NCBI GenBank assembly: GCA_003971905.1
Contig: RSEE01000029.1
Coordinates: 124,001 to 188,000, forward strand
DNA from: Moniliella sp. 'wahieum'
Lineage: Eukaryota > Basidiomycota > Moniliellomycetes > Moniliellales > Moniliellaceae
Direction: 5' to 3'
DNA: 64,000 bases
Under the pieces are notes generated by a model. The model was not told the DNA's origin and searched no databases. It saw nothing but the letters and a program-made list of their open reading frames with translations. The translations under genes were made by a program, and so were the position numbers. Positions within the stretch are counted from its first letter, which is position 1. Each line of letters starts with the position of its first letter. Of this stretch, positions 1 to 12,365 are shown one piece after another.

Positions 1-759
1 CGGAGGGTGGATGAAGCGGGTCATAGGGTTCCTCCCCTATGCATAATTTGGCACGCTCGCAGTCCTCCACCCAAACCGCGTCGACAAATTTGAGTTCCAT
101 CGAACTGCGGCGCGAGCCTTGCGATCTACCTTGCGACTCGCTCTCGCGCAGCTGGCTCGTGATGGTCTTGATGTATCCTGCCTCGGCTTCGAGAAAGAGG
201 ACGTGGCTCGTCTTGGGAGGTAAGGAGGCACCCCTGAGCACGACGCAGTCTGCCCCCAACGATTTGACTTTTTCCACCTTGGCCTGCACCCGTGCATTAT
301 CCTCCGACGCTGATGCTGGTCAGTCAGGTGCACAGGAGAGTGGGAGGGGACGTACCCTGTGTGACTAATGCAGTCCGCAGGCCCTGCAGAGGGCGCAGAG
401 GGTACTCCTCCGCCATGCGCAACGCGTCGCACTCTTGTCCTTCGACCCAGCGGAGCCTTACAGCTTTAATCCACTTGGGATCCACCACTGTCATGCCATG
501 CAGGATGGCCTGGCGGTACTTGGCGCTGCCCACCTGAAGAGACAAGATGGGTAGCGACAATGGTGAGATCAGGCTGGGTCTTTGCACCCAACGCTTCGGC
601 ATGCTCCACCAGCTCCGCCTTATCAGCAGCTGGGATGCCAGTGAAGGCAATCACGAGACCAGCCAGGGGACCAGCAGGTTTGGGAGCCGCCACCGGCTCG
701 GGCTCGGACTCGGGCTCGGACTCAGACCCCACCAGCACCGCTCTTCGCTCCTCGGCCAT
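1..759 (-). CDS. BRCT-domain protein, C-terminus cut by window edge
   Basis: Starting from MAEERRAVL, an acidic Ser/Glu-rich lead (SESEPESEPEP) is followed by a BRCT repeat: LAGLVIAFTGIPAADKAEL, then ATHLV, GSAKYRQAI and the tryptophan segment VVDPKWIKAVRLRW. An intron that runs from a gtacgt donor to a catcag acceptor near position 308 leads into a second BRCT-like half with LGADCVVLRGASLPPKTSHV and KFVDAVWVEDC, still open at position 1. BRCT repeats usually bind phosphoproteins in DNA-damage or transcription complexes; which protein this is cannot be told from the fragment. The frame changes near 532 between ATHLV and GSAKYR without a credible intron, so a small indel is likely. tRNA-Asn lies about 300 bp upstream on the same strand. 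Confidence 0.72.
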
Positions 760-1062
760 GTCCGCTTCGTCATCGTCGTGGCGAGGGGCGGGGCAGGGCG
801 ATTCCTGGCGCCAGGCACTTTGGTGCTGAGATGGCCGCGACGTGTGCCTCGCCGGTTCATGGTCGGCCTGGTGGTTGGGTTCGGGCACACGTGGTTGATG
901 TGGGCCGCCAGTGTTGTTCTCCCCCAACACGAACATACTCGGGTCGGCAGGACGCGGGCCATAGGCATGGGGGTTTGCTTTTATTTTGTTTTTGTTTTTT
1001 TTTAAAAAATTGAAAGTGTTGCCACCTGTCATGAGCAACTTTGGCAGAAGTAATAAAAAGAC

Positions 1063-1145
1063 GTTCCATGTTGGGCTCGAACCAACGACCTCCCGATGGC
1101 CGTGAATTAACAGTCGGACGCTCTAGCCAACTGAGCTAATAGAAC
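1063..1145 (-). tRNA. tRNA-Asn (anticodon GTT) with a 10-nt intron
   Basis: Read on the minus strand, GTTCTAT pairs with ATGGAAC to form a 7-bp acceptor stem. The D arm is GCTC/GAGC with AGTTGG in the loop. The anticodon loop is CTGTTAA, giving anticodon GTT, and the T arm contains GGTTCGAGCCC. About ten bases (ATTCACGGCC) sit right after the anticodon loop where eukaryotic tRNA introns occur; removing them restores the stem CCGA/TCGG. A run of five T (plus-strand A at 1055-1059) just downstream fits a Pol III terminator. Confidence 0.92.
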
Positions 1146-1709
1146 GGATGTGTCTGTTGTCCATGAACTCATTTCCACTTCTTTGGGGTCACCTGACCTG
1201 CCGGTCTGACCAGCCTCCCTCCTCTCTTCGTTTGCCTGTGATGGTTTCTTCTGAGCTACCTCCTTTACATTAACAGAGCTGGCCATTTTCTCCTGGTTTA
1301 CTTGGTGTGCACGTAACAACTGCACCTGTCATTATACTGGGAGTGGGGTATACACGGCATGCAGCGTGCCGCACTTCAAGCTTCATCGATCATCCTTCAT
1401 CGATCATCCGAAGCACCCCTCTCGTTTTGTGGATGCATGGGTGACCAGTGACATGTGACATGTGACATGTGACAGGCCGAATGAAGACAAGTTGAAATGT
1501 TTCTAGCGACGGAGATGATGATCAATCAACCAATCGACGATGGACCCAAGCTTGGCGTGGAAATTGAACAGCTTCAAGCTTCAAGCTCCCCCGCCTGATG
1601 GAGAAGAACGAGGTGCGATTTCAACGGCAGCAGCCTTCTCCGTCATCGCGTCACCGCCCTGCTCCATCTCCCTCCTCCCCACCTTCACCTTCTGCTGTGC
1701 TCGGGGTCC
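1146..1709. other. Intergenic spacer with short motif arrays
   Basis: No gene is visible. The spacer holds a CTTCATCGATCATC direct repeat (about 1377-1410), a GTGACATG tandem array (about 1447-1475) and CTTCAAGCTTCAAGCT (about 1571-1588). The same three motif types recur in most intergenic spaces of the window. Confidence 0.7.
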
Positions 1710-2487
1710 ATGGCAATGAGGACGCTGCACGTGGCATATCTGGGTCCGAAGGGCACATACTCCCACCAAGCCGCTGCAGAGGCCTTTGCCCCCCTCCAAG
1801 CCGGCGCTGCCGTGGACTTTTGCCGCGTGGGAACCATTGGTGAGGCCATCTCTTTCCTTGATGAGCCCCACATGCACGAGGAGGAAAGGTATTGTGTTGT
1901 GCCAATCGAGAACTCCATCTACGGACCAGTGAAGGAGACTATCCAAGCGCTTGAACTCTCGACTGCACCCCCCTGTCACCCTCCCAAAACGCCTACTTCC
2001 ACACCTTGGACATGGGAGGGGCAAGATTGCGTCCTCCCCCCGTGTGATGGGGAGGCACGTAGAATCGTGGGACACGTTCACCTCGCGATTCAGCATGCTC
2101 TTCTCGTTTCCCAGCCGAATTGGGACCTTGGGGGAGACGTTCTAGCAAGGGTCAGGGCGGTAGAGAGTCATGAACAAGCGTTAGGCCAATGCCAGGCCTA
2201 CCTGTCCGCTCACCTGCCCCACGCTACGCGTGTCCCTGTGGCCAGCACGGCGCTGGCGGCTTCCCATGTGAGAGAGGAGGAAGGGATTGCAGCTATTGCC
2301 TCGCCCTTTGCCGCTCAACTCTATGGTGCTTGTGTCTTTGCTCAAGGCGTGCAGGATAAAGGGGAGTTGTTCCCCTCTCTTCCCAGGTAATAGCTGGCTG
2401 ACTGACATTTGTTTGGACCCAGCCAACTCGACACATTTTGTTGTTTTGACCCGCCATCGGGACCACACCTTCCAGCCGTCGCCTTAA
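1710..2487 (+). CDS. PHA2: Prephenate dehydratase, apparently without ACT domain
   Basis: Converts prephenate to phenylpyruvate in phenylalanine synthesis. Family motifs appear in order: LHVAYLGPKGTYSHQAA at the N-terminus, CVVPIENSIYGPVKETI near residue 65, RAVESHEQALGQC, STALAASHV and GVQD. The catalytic TRF-type motif is met near 2430 as NSTHFVVL, with His in place of the usual Arg. Reaching it needs a short intron (about 2388-2423, GTAATA to CCCAG) plus a one-base frame change. The frame then stops at about 2487, so no ACT regulatory domain follows; this is either a truncated feedback-insensitive enzyme or a misread end. The stretch at residues 82-105 is unlike the family and may be a retained intron. 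Start chosen at the ATG just before the conserved N-terminus. Confidence 0.8.
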
Positions 2488-2747
2488 CCCACGATGCTTT
2501 GTACCTGTACATTCATACCCTTCCATCACATTTTGTGCGTTGCTGTGCTCAATCGGTGGAAATGCACACTTCACACCCTCTACGTCTCAACACTCAAATA
2601 ATCAAGGGAGATCAACAAACGTAGCATGTGACAGGTAGATGGGTATACATGCCCAGCCGAAGTCCAATTTGGGAAGTAAGGAGAAAGAGCAAGGAAAGGG
2701 AACAAGAGAATATGAAGCAACAGACTGGGGAGAGAGGTATGATGACG

Positions 2748-5700
2748 CTACGCCGAGTTGGGCCGATGAGCATTTCCGATTTCCTCAAGGAGATGGTTGG
2801 CACGGGCAACGTACATGCGCGCACCAACGGGGGGCTGGTTATGAGCAATGCCTCGAGACGAGCCGGTGTCCAATGGCTTGCCTGACAATATCTTGTGGCA
2901 CTCGCTCTTTGCTCTCTTGTGGTCGCCCATGAGGAAGCGAAGACGGGCATGTTCCAAGTGGGCACAGCTAGGAAAGAGTCAGTTTGGTGGCCTAGGGGGC
3001 AAAGGCGGGATTGTGGGACTTACTAAATGACGGACAAATCTCCCTCTGCCAGCGCTGGTCCCATGTTGAAAGCGGACTCGAATGAGTGGCAGGCATCTGA
3101 TGCCATCTCCTTGCGGCTGGGCAGCCGCACACCCACTGAAGGAAGGCGAACGATCGTTCCTGGTGCGGGGTAGGCAATGCGACATAAAACAATCTGCAGG
3201 GTACGTTAGTCACTGGGAAATAGATTGTGTACGAGTACATACCCCACGAATGGTATGACACAGAGCCAGGCCCAAAAAGTAGTCGGCCCTTGTTCCATAC
3301 TGCTCGGGAGAGGGGATATTGATGAGAAACTCCAGCTTGCTTTCGATGCGAGGCAGGATATCTTGGACAAGGGTGAAGACTGGGGTTGCTCGAAAACGTG
3401 AAGCAGAGCTGAATTGAGCGATGAGCAGCGTGGTCCGGCGCTTGGGATCGGCAAATCGTTTCGCGCGTAAGACTACCCAACTTTCTAGGGCAACTGCTGT
3501 ATCGCTCCCGGACCGTGCCAGGGCTGGGACAGTCCGCATGATGGTTGTTACCCGTTCCACTTGGCTCGGGTCCAATTCGTAGAGAACAACAGCCTTGAGC
3601 CATTGGAACACAGCCTTGCTCCAATTACTTTGCTTGCTCAGTATGTCAAAGCACTCATACGCACTCTGCCAATCGCCAATGATGATGTCGCAGTGGACAG
3701 ATCCCATAAGCACACATGATAAAACTCACGGACCACGTTCGGAGAACGAACGGTGGCCAGCAGCAACTGAATCGCCTGTTCAGGTAGGGCTTGGTTAATA
3801 AACAATCGTGCATGGGCGTGAAGGAAAATGGGACTCTTGGGGAACCGCTTCAGATTCCAGGCGGTGATCGAGTCGCACAATTCATAGTCAAGGTCTGGAC
3901 AGGCATGAATGAGGATCCGAAGAGATCAACCAATAAGACAAAAATGTCTCCCATCGGCCGCTGGAGGCCCTCCCCCAGTGAAGTGACCCTGGGGGCCACG
4001 CTGGTCTTGGTCCAGCCACCAGAAGCCAGGAGGTACGTGAGTGCTCGACGAGTGTCTGTGACCTTTTGTGGAGACCAAATACCGAGCTCACTCCGTGGGG
4101 AATGGTGTTGATCACAAAAAGGAGTACGCCCCGGGTAACCAGCACGCCCGAGCGAAAGTCTGCATCAAGGATTTTTAGCGGTTTTCGCCTTGGATAGATG
4201 CTCGCTCTGCCGCTTCGTCCATAGTCTGGACAAATGCGCTCAGGCCCAAAATCATCTTGCGCGCCGTCTTAAGCATCAGAACCACTCGGGCCATTGTCGT
4301 CTTGTTGTGCGTGTGGACAGACGTGACAAGAGCAAGAAGAACACGCAGTTCCGTCGCCAACAGCTCCGCGTGAAGCTGAACAGGGGACATGGTGGCATAA
4401 GTAGCGTTGGCGCCGGAAAAGGAGAGGATACGACCTATCTTGGATCGTCGCTTACGGAGCAGCTCCGCAACATTCAATCCGTGAGAGCAGCATTGCATCG
4501 CCGCGACAATGTCCGATGAATTGAACGTAAGCAAAGCCTTGAGGGAGTTGACCAACGCCATGCCCGCTGCAGGGTAGAGATGAGTGCCCGCATCCTTGGA
4601 GATCATATCCCCTAATTCACCAGACCGACCGTCGAGCAACATATCTCTTGCGACGCGCATCGTTCTTCTGTCACGAGCAAGCTGAGCATCGGTCAGAGCC
4701 ACATCTGCCCGGGTTAGAGGACGAGAAGGAATGTAGTCGGGAGTGACGCCGGTAGAAGGAATCCAGTCAATTGCCTCCTCTTCGCCTGCTTGCACAACCT
4801 TGCTGTTTGGGTCCTCTACCGCATCAAGCGAAGATGACTGGCTAGCATTTTGTGCTAAACTGTGCACAGGGGAGCTGTGACCTGAGGCGAAAGGGACTGA
4901 CTTGTCTCTTTCCCCTGTGGAAGAGGACACATCATCTTCGTGAGACCTTTCTTGCGCAGAGGAGGAGGCTTGAACCGAAGAGGCATCTAGGTTGTTGGGC
5001 ATTAAGGGCAACGTTTTGGAACGAGTGATACTTTTGAGTCTAGGCCGTGGTATAATCTTGCCAGTCCCCATCTCCCTTTCGAAATCATCCGTCAAGAGAG
5101 GCGAACGAGGAGTGCGGGGCAAGTCGGCCGACAGACTTGCTACGACGTCCTTGGGAGGGAAAGTGAAGGCCTCAGGACTGTATGGCTCGGCCACGTAAAG
5201 CGGGATCAAATCGGGAGTCCGCTCCGTCCCACATGCCCCAAAACGACCACCAAAGGACTGCGCCATAGTGTCTTGTCCGTGGTGCTTAAGCCAGCTGATG
5301 AGACCAGGAATGCTGTATTGCACTTGCATCGTTTCCATCTCAGGATGGTTCTGATCCGAGGTATAGGTCATCCAAGTGATGGAAGCGTCCTCATGCAGCA
5401 CACCGGTACGGTTGTAGTTATGGGTTGCGTAGACGTATGGCCGAAGCTGTAACTGTTTAAGTCGGATTTGGATCTGCAGAACCATGCGACGGAAGTCGAT
5501 ATCCTCCTCTGCTGGACTGCCCCCCTCCGTCTCAGCCCACTGGAGCGAAAGCTGGTCCAATGCGCGCATGAGCTCTTGTAGCTCGAGCTCGATCATCTCC
5601 CCACAATCAATTCCCTTCTGCACCCGATCTTCGTCCGGCTTGGGGTCAATGTAGCGCCACTGCCACTGTGCTTCGCCGCCAAGGTGAGTGGGGAGAATGT

Positions 5701-6772
5701 TAAGGGGCGCATATTCCTCCAGGTCTTTGGGCGTATGGGTGAAGCGGATCTTGTGTCGCACTTTGACGTCAATCAGGGGTAGGATCGTCTGCCAGACCCC
5801 TCTAAAAGCCCAAGAGGCACGGTGGAGGAAGACGACTTCCATGCGTTCGACCATGATGAGCTCCAAGTACTTGATGGAGAACAAAATGGCTTGCCAGTCC
5901 AGCGGCTGGCCTGCCACGTTGGCCAAATCAACCAAGAAAACGGCCTTTCCAAACCGACTGGCCATCATTCGCTGGAGGCTCTGCGTGGTCAAAACGAGGA
6001 CCTTCTGCAGTGCCTCGGTTGACTGGGTTCCGCCCATGAGACGCACCGGATTGAATATAAACAAGGGCATGGTTACTCCACGGACCTTTGTATAGCCTTG
6101 GATGTAAGCCGGGCCTCTGTGAAAATATCAACAAACTGACCCTCCCCTCCTTAACGATGTTGGGCACATCAAGCTCGTACCATGTGCTGAGCATTTGCAT
6201 GGCCAACGACACCGCCGCCTCCACGTCAAAGTCACGCGCACGAAGGACGCGAAGGAAAATGTCATCTGCAAATTCACCCTAAGTAAGGTATCAGTACACT
6301 GAATGTGGAATGCCAAAAAGGAGCGGAATACTCACTCCGGTACCCTCCCAAAAAGCTTCACGGAGCAAAGGGCCGCCATAGAGATTGGTGTATTCGTGCG
6401 CAGGGGCATAGCGCTCCTTGAAGGTCTCTGATATGGCGTCATCATCGCTGAACACAAGCTGGTTGGCCTTTGTCAAGCTCTTGTGATTGGTAAACTGAAG
6501 CGGAGGCTTGGGTACAAAGGAGGGTCCACCGACCATGCGAACGCGGTCGGAGACTTCCTGGTGGTAGTCGCACGTCTCCAGCGTCCTAACCCACATTTGC
6601 TTGAGCTTCTCTTTGTGAAATGGAGTTAAATGCAGCGGCGTGGCATGGCATGTCATCGAAGGCGGCGTCGGGCCAAGGCTGAAAGAGAACACGTACCATT
6701 GTACCCTTCAGGCACGCTTTCGTTGGGGCCAATGGGCACAGTGTTCAGAGCAAAGTCCTGTGCTGTCGGCAT
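2748..6772 (-). CDS. CRAL-TRIO (Sec14-like) / IML2-TTC39 fusion protein
   Basis: The start MPTAQDFALNTVPIGP at 6772 is followed by introns (81 nt, then 57 nt) and the CRAL-TRIO N-region (FADDIFLRVLRARDFDVEAA). The open frame 6070-4175 (631 codons) then carries the CRAL-TRIO lipid-binding core (FGKAVFLVDLANVAGQPLDW, VVFLHRASWAFRGVW, LPTHLGGE), a roughly 150-residue Ser-rich linker, and the beginning of an IML2/TTC39 (DUF3808) domain (ALVNSLKALLTFNSSDIVAA). The rest follows downstream: FRSGVLVTRGVLLFVINTIP, WNLKRFPKSPIFLHAHARL, WSKAVFQWLKAVVLYELDP, YFLGLALCHTIRG and a last TPR-like helix pair ending near 2748. IML2 in yeast acts in clearance of inclusion bodies with lipid droplets; CRAL-TRIO domains move or sense lipids. 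Frame breaks near 6085, 4158 and 3890 look like single missing bases. Confidence 0.82.
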
Positions 6773-7824
6773 CTTCGTCGGGCGATCGCGACACGGTGGT
6801 GCTGAACACCAGATGCGGGCAGGAGTGATGGAGCGGAAGGACCGTGGTGGGGCGTATGCGCAAGCGGAGTGGGGTATAGATACGCCAGGTGGTGATAATG
6901 GCCATCGAACAGCCGCCGAGGCAGGCGCGGCTGCTCACTTGAGCCCCTGGACCAGGGTACGGACAGAGCTTGGTGTGGAGCATTGGGGCGAACCGGTGAC
7001 ACAGCCGGGGACCGATGACCTTACCGGTGACACCAGCAGCCCCCCCTCTACTAACAAGTAGTCCAGGAGGAGGCTTGACGGATGGCGCGGTTGGCGCTGA
7101 CGCCGGGTGGGAGCGTAGACATGGGGCAGGGTCCATTCGACCCATAGCCCGTGGCGGAGATATGATAAGCAGGGACATGTGTGGCACTGACATCGCCTTC
7201 CCACGGGGGCCGCCCCTGGGCCTCTCAGGCGGCAACTGGCACTGCTGATGGTGGCGACTGGGGGAAGAGCATCCCGACAACTTGGTGACATTTCATAAAC
7301 GCGTTCCCCTGTGCGTGCGTGAGTGGTGCACCGTACCATATCATAGTGCTGTTGACCAGGCAGATCATCGACATGATAACATCCGCATCACTGGTGAACC
7401 AAATACAGCCATGGACATCAGAACCTGCCTTAGTTCTAGCTACCATGCCTAGTTCCCCCGCATTCCTCTCTCATATGGCGGGCCTGTTCTCTATAGACGT
7501 CGGGGGTACAGCCACCGCAACTAGATGCTAGACGCGGTGAAGGCGCAGTGCGGTGGGGGGTAACGTGCGTGGTCAAATTATGAGCAAGACGACAGCTCTG
7601 TGGCCCGTTGCGGCGCGGGAGAGAGATGAACTCCATCGAGCCGCTCTTTCAAGTTGACCCAAATCTGTCCTCGCTCACGGATCTCGGGTTCAGCGGGGTC
7701 ACACGACGCTGATGTGGGCACCAGTTCGCTTCGTGTCCGTGCCGGATCTGGCATGCACTGGGGTGGGGGGGGCATTCTTGTGAATCGTTGGCCGTGGCCA
7801 AATGTGTGGGAGACCCGAGACTGC
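6773..7824. other. Intergenic spacer, no gene recognised
   Basis: About 1 kb between two minus-strand genes. Short open frames exist on both strands, but none has family-like sequence or consistent splicing. It holds the promoter of the CRAL-TRIO/IML2 gene and the 3' flank of the kinase gene; no repeat array was noticed. Confidence 0.5.
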
Positions 7825-10800
7825 TCAAAGTAGCTGGGACAGTGGACGGAGGCTCCGACGATGAGGGTATGGCGGGGCGAACGTGGGTAACGTAGATGTC
7901 AGTTGCGCACCTTCTGTGAATCTAAAGGAGGGTGTGGGTGGGGACTCAGAGTCGTCCAAGTGAGGCGAATGAAGGGAGGCGATTTTGCTGGAGGCCCAAG
8001 CAGCAGCAAAGCTCAAGCTCTCATCTGTGTCCGACTGCATCACGGTTGTAGAATGTTGAGGAGCAGGTGCAGAGAGATTGGCTCCGCAGTGGCTTGGGCG
8101 CACCATGGATCGTGGTTGACGTGACTGGCGATTGTTACGGTTTGGTAAGGCGCGCCCATTTCGGGATGATGCATCAGATTGGCGGTCGTAAGACGGGTTG
8201 GCAGCCTCCGCAGTTGGGGACGTGGGGGCCGTGCTGGTAGAATCAAAGACGTTCAAGGAGCTGGTTGAACGAACAGTGGATGGAAATGAGGAACGCATAG
8301 GAGGAGCTTTTGGTGTGGACCTTACTAGCCCACGACCAATAAATGGCAAAGGACCAGGGCTCACACTACCGTCTGACCCAGAGGAGAGATGAAGATTCCC
8401 CACCCCTGACGTGTTCATACTCCACGACGAACCCAATCCAGGTGAAGGCAACGGTGATGAGTGCAATTGGGGCACAACAGGAAGGCTGGTCGTCTTGGTG
8501 AAAAGGCGTCTGGGCAGGGAAGTCCACCCATGGCCGCTCGATTCTTCCTGAGTGTATCCTTCCGAGGGGAGTTCCATTTCTCATCCCTCGCGTGGGGGTT
8601 TGGCAATGGCGGGTCTTTTAGCTCCTCCAGAAGAACACCGGTCGTCATGGAAATGATTGAAGCCCACCAAATGAGGCAGCCATAGTGCAGAACTTAGTCG
8701 ACCGTCCTGCTCTCCCATCACGAGATGTGCGGGAAACATTCCCACACAAACACCCGATGCTTCGTCGCTACTGGAAGTGATGTGAGCGAAAGATGTACCA
8801 GGGCGGGAGACCGGGTTCCGTGAGCGGGTCCGAGCGGCTGAGGGAGAGATAGAGATCCAATCTTCTCTCTCATCCGAGGCAGAGTCAAAGTCCGAGGCGT
8901 TTACTTCACCAGTCAGCAGTAAAGAGGCGGAAAAAGAGTCTGTTCGCATGGAAATGCTCTCTCCCCCGGTTTCAATCGCTGTCGGGGGGACGCATTAAGC
9001 TGCATCGGATCCTCCTCTTCCTCCTCCTCCTCGCCTGAGATAGGGCGTACCGACCGCATAGTAGGGGCACGGATCCCTGCATTTCCCCAATAAGGGACCG
9101 AGGGCCACTTGCGTGGTTGAATGGGACCCCGATCGATAGGTGCATCTTCGCCGTCTTCGCCGTCGGAAGGAAGCGAGGGGAGGGAGAATGGGTACGAGGT
9201 AATCGGATATGTGATGCGGGGTGAGTACCAACTGGACTTGATGGCACCAGCTGGTCGGTGTGATGGGGGCTGGGTGGTAAGCTTGAGAATGGGAAAAAAC
9301 TAAGGATGGCTTTTGCTCCCCACCAGGTGCCGGCTCAGCAACCAAATATTTTGCTGGGGTCCAAGGCTGGCCTTGACAGCGCTTCTGGGCGCTCTGGTGA
9401 ACCGCTTTCATCATCTGTTTCCAAGCCTGCGACTCGGAGACTGTACGCTTAGCATTGCTTCCTCCGGAGCAACGCGTATCGGACCCTATCCATCCCTGCA
9501 AACGGGCATCTGAAAGCCGCGGGAGACGGGAAGCGGAGCCGTCCCAGCTCCCCAAGGCCAACGCGGGTGGTGGCATTCTGCTTCCAGAAGCGCCAGCAGG
9601 ATCTGAGGGCAGGGCAGGCGTCATGTAGGGGAAGGGTAAGGCGAGGGAGGGATACCGCTGGGAGGCACTGACCCCACGCCGGTGGAACACCTGTCCGAGC
9701 AGGAGTGGAAAACCCGTGGAAGCCATGTGGCGGTGGCGGCATGACTGAGTCGGCCGACCAGAAGCCAGCTCCACAGCTGGAGTGGATGTGACAAAGTCAG
9801 GTGCTGCAGCTTTCAATCCAGTGCGGGAAAATGGAGTAGAGACGAGGGGACCCAGGTCTTTTCTCAGGAAAGGCACCAATGGGGACCACTGGGTGGGTTG
9901 GGAAGGCGTGTTGCTGATCTTCGTGTCCATAGGCTCTGGAGGCTGGGTTCGGGTTTGGGCTTGGACCTGGGCACGGGCAGTGTGGAAACATTGTCGATCA
10001 GGGCGGTAAGTAAAGCCGACCCAAGCATAGTCCACTCCCTCAAGAGGGTCATGTTCATCGTCCGCTTCTGCTTCGGACATGAGGCCAACCGACTCGACTG
10101 AGGTGTCGGCCATCGTGGCATCTACTTCGACCTTCGTTACCTCTGAAGAGGAGGAGGATGGATGATGTCCTCCAGAAGCGCATACCCTCGGCCCAGCAGC
10201 ATCCATCATTGGGGTGCCGGAATCGACAGCATCCCGCCGGAACAACGAGTGAGGTGGTGAGGGGTCATCCAGAGACTCGCGCGAAAATGGATCAGTCGGG
10301 TACATGCAGCTCTTATCGGAGAGAAGCAATGTTTGATCGATCGAGGGAATAAAAGGAGGTGGCTCAGACGCCCAAGTTGCAGGGTCTGACCCTCCGAAAG
10401 CAGGGTGGTGTAGGACCTCCGTTGATCCATTTCGACCGAGACGGTTGGGGGCACTGGCCATCAGACCCGATAGGAGAGAATGGAGTTCAGAACTGATGGG
10501 TACAGAATCATTAAAGTGGAGAAATTGGTCATGGTGACGGATTTGGTACCATGCCTCGGCCGGACTCACGGCCCAAAAAGGGAGTGTACCATATACCATC
10601 TCGTACAAAACAACTCCCACCGACCACCAGTCGACTTCAGGCCCATAGGCACCCGGGCCATCTGGTGGAATAGATAGGTTATCACGCGCCGATACATCGG
10701 CACCTAGGCTGAGGGCCAAACCCTTACTGGAATTCCCCCCGGCAAGCTTGGCTTCTTGATATAGCAGGATCTCGGGTGCAATGTAGTCGCATGTCCCAGC

Positions 10801-11777
10801 GGGCTTTTGGCAGTAGGCATGGTGCACCAGACGTTTCTTATGCTCGGATAAAGGTGTATCAAACCACGAGATGGGAGCAGCAGTACCAAAGTCGCACATT
10901 TTGAGATGGCCCGACGAATGTAGCAAGAAGTTAGCAGGTTTGATGTCTCTGGAGAAGGAAGAGCACGTTAGTTTGTTGCTCGAGTGAGGTGGAAATGTGG
11001 CCATCAATGGCATACCTGTGTGCGAATCCAATGTCGTGCAACCAGGAAACAGCAGTACATATATCCTTGGCGTATGCAATGGCCCAAACCTCAGAGAGCA
11101 ACCCGGATATGGCTTTTTCCCGGACTCGCCGAGCTGGCGGCACCGGCCGAAGCCAAGAGGGTTTCGAGATCCCCTGCAGGACAGTATTCCATCACAAGAT
11201 GAGTCGCTTCCTGGACAGGAAGGCGTATGAAGCCTGGGAGTGGGTAAGCCTCCCTCGAGGGCATCATTTAACTCGGCTCCTAATCGCGGCATGGGCGCAT
11301 TTGCTGAAGCAGTTTCCAGAGCTTTCACCAAAATATGCCTCTCAATGAGGGGGTTGATGCGAGAGCTTTCTCTCGCCGCCACACCCTTCAGTGTCGACTT
11401 GAGAACGTACACCTTGCCATCGTGCCGGCAGCGTACGAGGTCGACCAGACCGGGGCCGCCGCGTTGGAGGTTGCGGACGGGAGCGAAGTCACCCTCGTGG
11501 AGCATAAGCTGGGGGATGCGGGCGAGAGCGGTGTGGTCGGCGGGTGCTAGGTGGAGTCGAGCGGCGGGCGGGAGCCAGAGGAGAGCCAAAGCAACGTCGA
11601 TGCTGCTGGCGAAGTTGCGCTGGACTGCAGGCCGGGAAGGGCATTGCGTGCGTGCGGCTGGCATGCGCGTATCCTGGCCGAGCGGAGGATGCTGGCTAGG
11701 AGGGGGCGCTGGAGGATGGCATCGAGTTGCTGGCTGCGGTCGCTCCACATGCCGGGCGCGGATGAAGGAGGACCCAT
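7825..11777 (-). CDS. AGC-family serine/threonine protein kinase
   Basis: After the start MGPPSSAPGMWSDRSQQL the kinase domain runs in order: GGPGLVDLVRCRHDGKVYVLK (ATP-loop region and catalytic Lys), LIERHILVKAL (helix C Glu), HR joined across an intron to DIKPANFLL, CDFGTAAP, AGTCDYIAPEIL and DWWSVGVVLYEMVYGTLPF, then RLGRNGSTEVLHHPAF. The GTxDYIAPE activation segment and the C-tail VGFTYRP are typical of AGC kinases, closest in style to the DMPK/MRCK/NDR group. A long insert (LALSLGADVSARDNL) separates APE from DWW. The intron between HR and DIKPANF (about 10951-11017) has a clean branch site. The tail to 7825 is Ser/Pro-rich (SFPSTVRSTSSLNVF). The substrate is unknown. Divergent from the CAF120-like gene, with 588 bp between starts. 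Confidence 0.8.
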
Positions 11778-12365
11778 GGACGGACGGGCGGCGGGAGCAA
11801 GGATGGCACCAAGAGAGGAGCGTGCGCCGCGAAGGTCAGGTGGCCCAGGCGAGGTGAGGCGAGGCGGTGAGGTGGACTCGGCGGAGCCACTTGCGGAGGA
11901 GCACTGGGCCCTACGTAAGGCCGGCAAGCCCACATGCGTCCCACAAAACTCGTGGTCCATCGGTGCAAACACCGCGTCTCTGCACAGCGCCAGTGTCCAC
12001 TCGCTCCCACTATAGATTGTCTTCTAACCAGAACCGCGACGCTGCTGAAACGTTCAGCTCGGCACCGGTGCAAACCAGGAGGGGCAAAGGCCGCGCCGTG
12101 CGCGTTGAAATGTGCAATTTGGCCAGCGCCGGCGGCAAGCTCCCGGCCAGCAGAGGCCAGCACGGCTGCCGTACGGGCGGCGGATGTGCGGCGCCTCAGT
12201 CCAAGCACAGCGCCAGTGTGTGCTGGCGGCCGTTCCATGGGCGCATCCAGTCAGTTAGGCCGCCTTTGGGCAGCGCAGACCCCCTCCCCTTCCTCCCCAC
12301 CACCACCACCACCACCACACCACCACCGCCTCGTTCTCCTCTGGCTCGTGTGGCCTGTGTGCAAC
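11778..12365. promoter_or_regulatory. Divergent intergenic promoter region
   Basis: The kinase start (11777, minus) and the CAF120-like start (12366, plus) face away from each other across 588 bp, so both promoters must lie here. A CAC/CCA trinucleotide run at about 12298-12327 sits 40-70 bp before the CAF120-like ATG. No clear TATA box was seen. Confidence 0.55.

Noticed and set aside
1442-1475. GTGACATG array considered as a CRISPR-like array
   Set aside because: Units are contiguous with no unique spacers, and the genome is eukaryotic.
3206-3624. Additional minus-strand frames overlapping the IML2 part
   Set aside because: They are shifted readings of the same exon; only the frame with WSKAVFQWLKAVVLYELDP matches the family.
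4150-4180. 29-nt GC-AG intron in the CRAL-TRIO/IML2 gene
   Set aside because: A single missing base in the same place gives a smooth reading into DADFRSGVLV and agrees with the homopolymer losses seen elsewhere.
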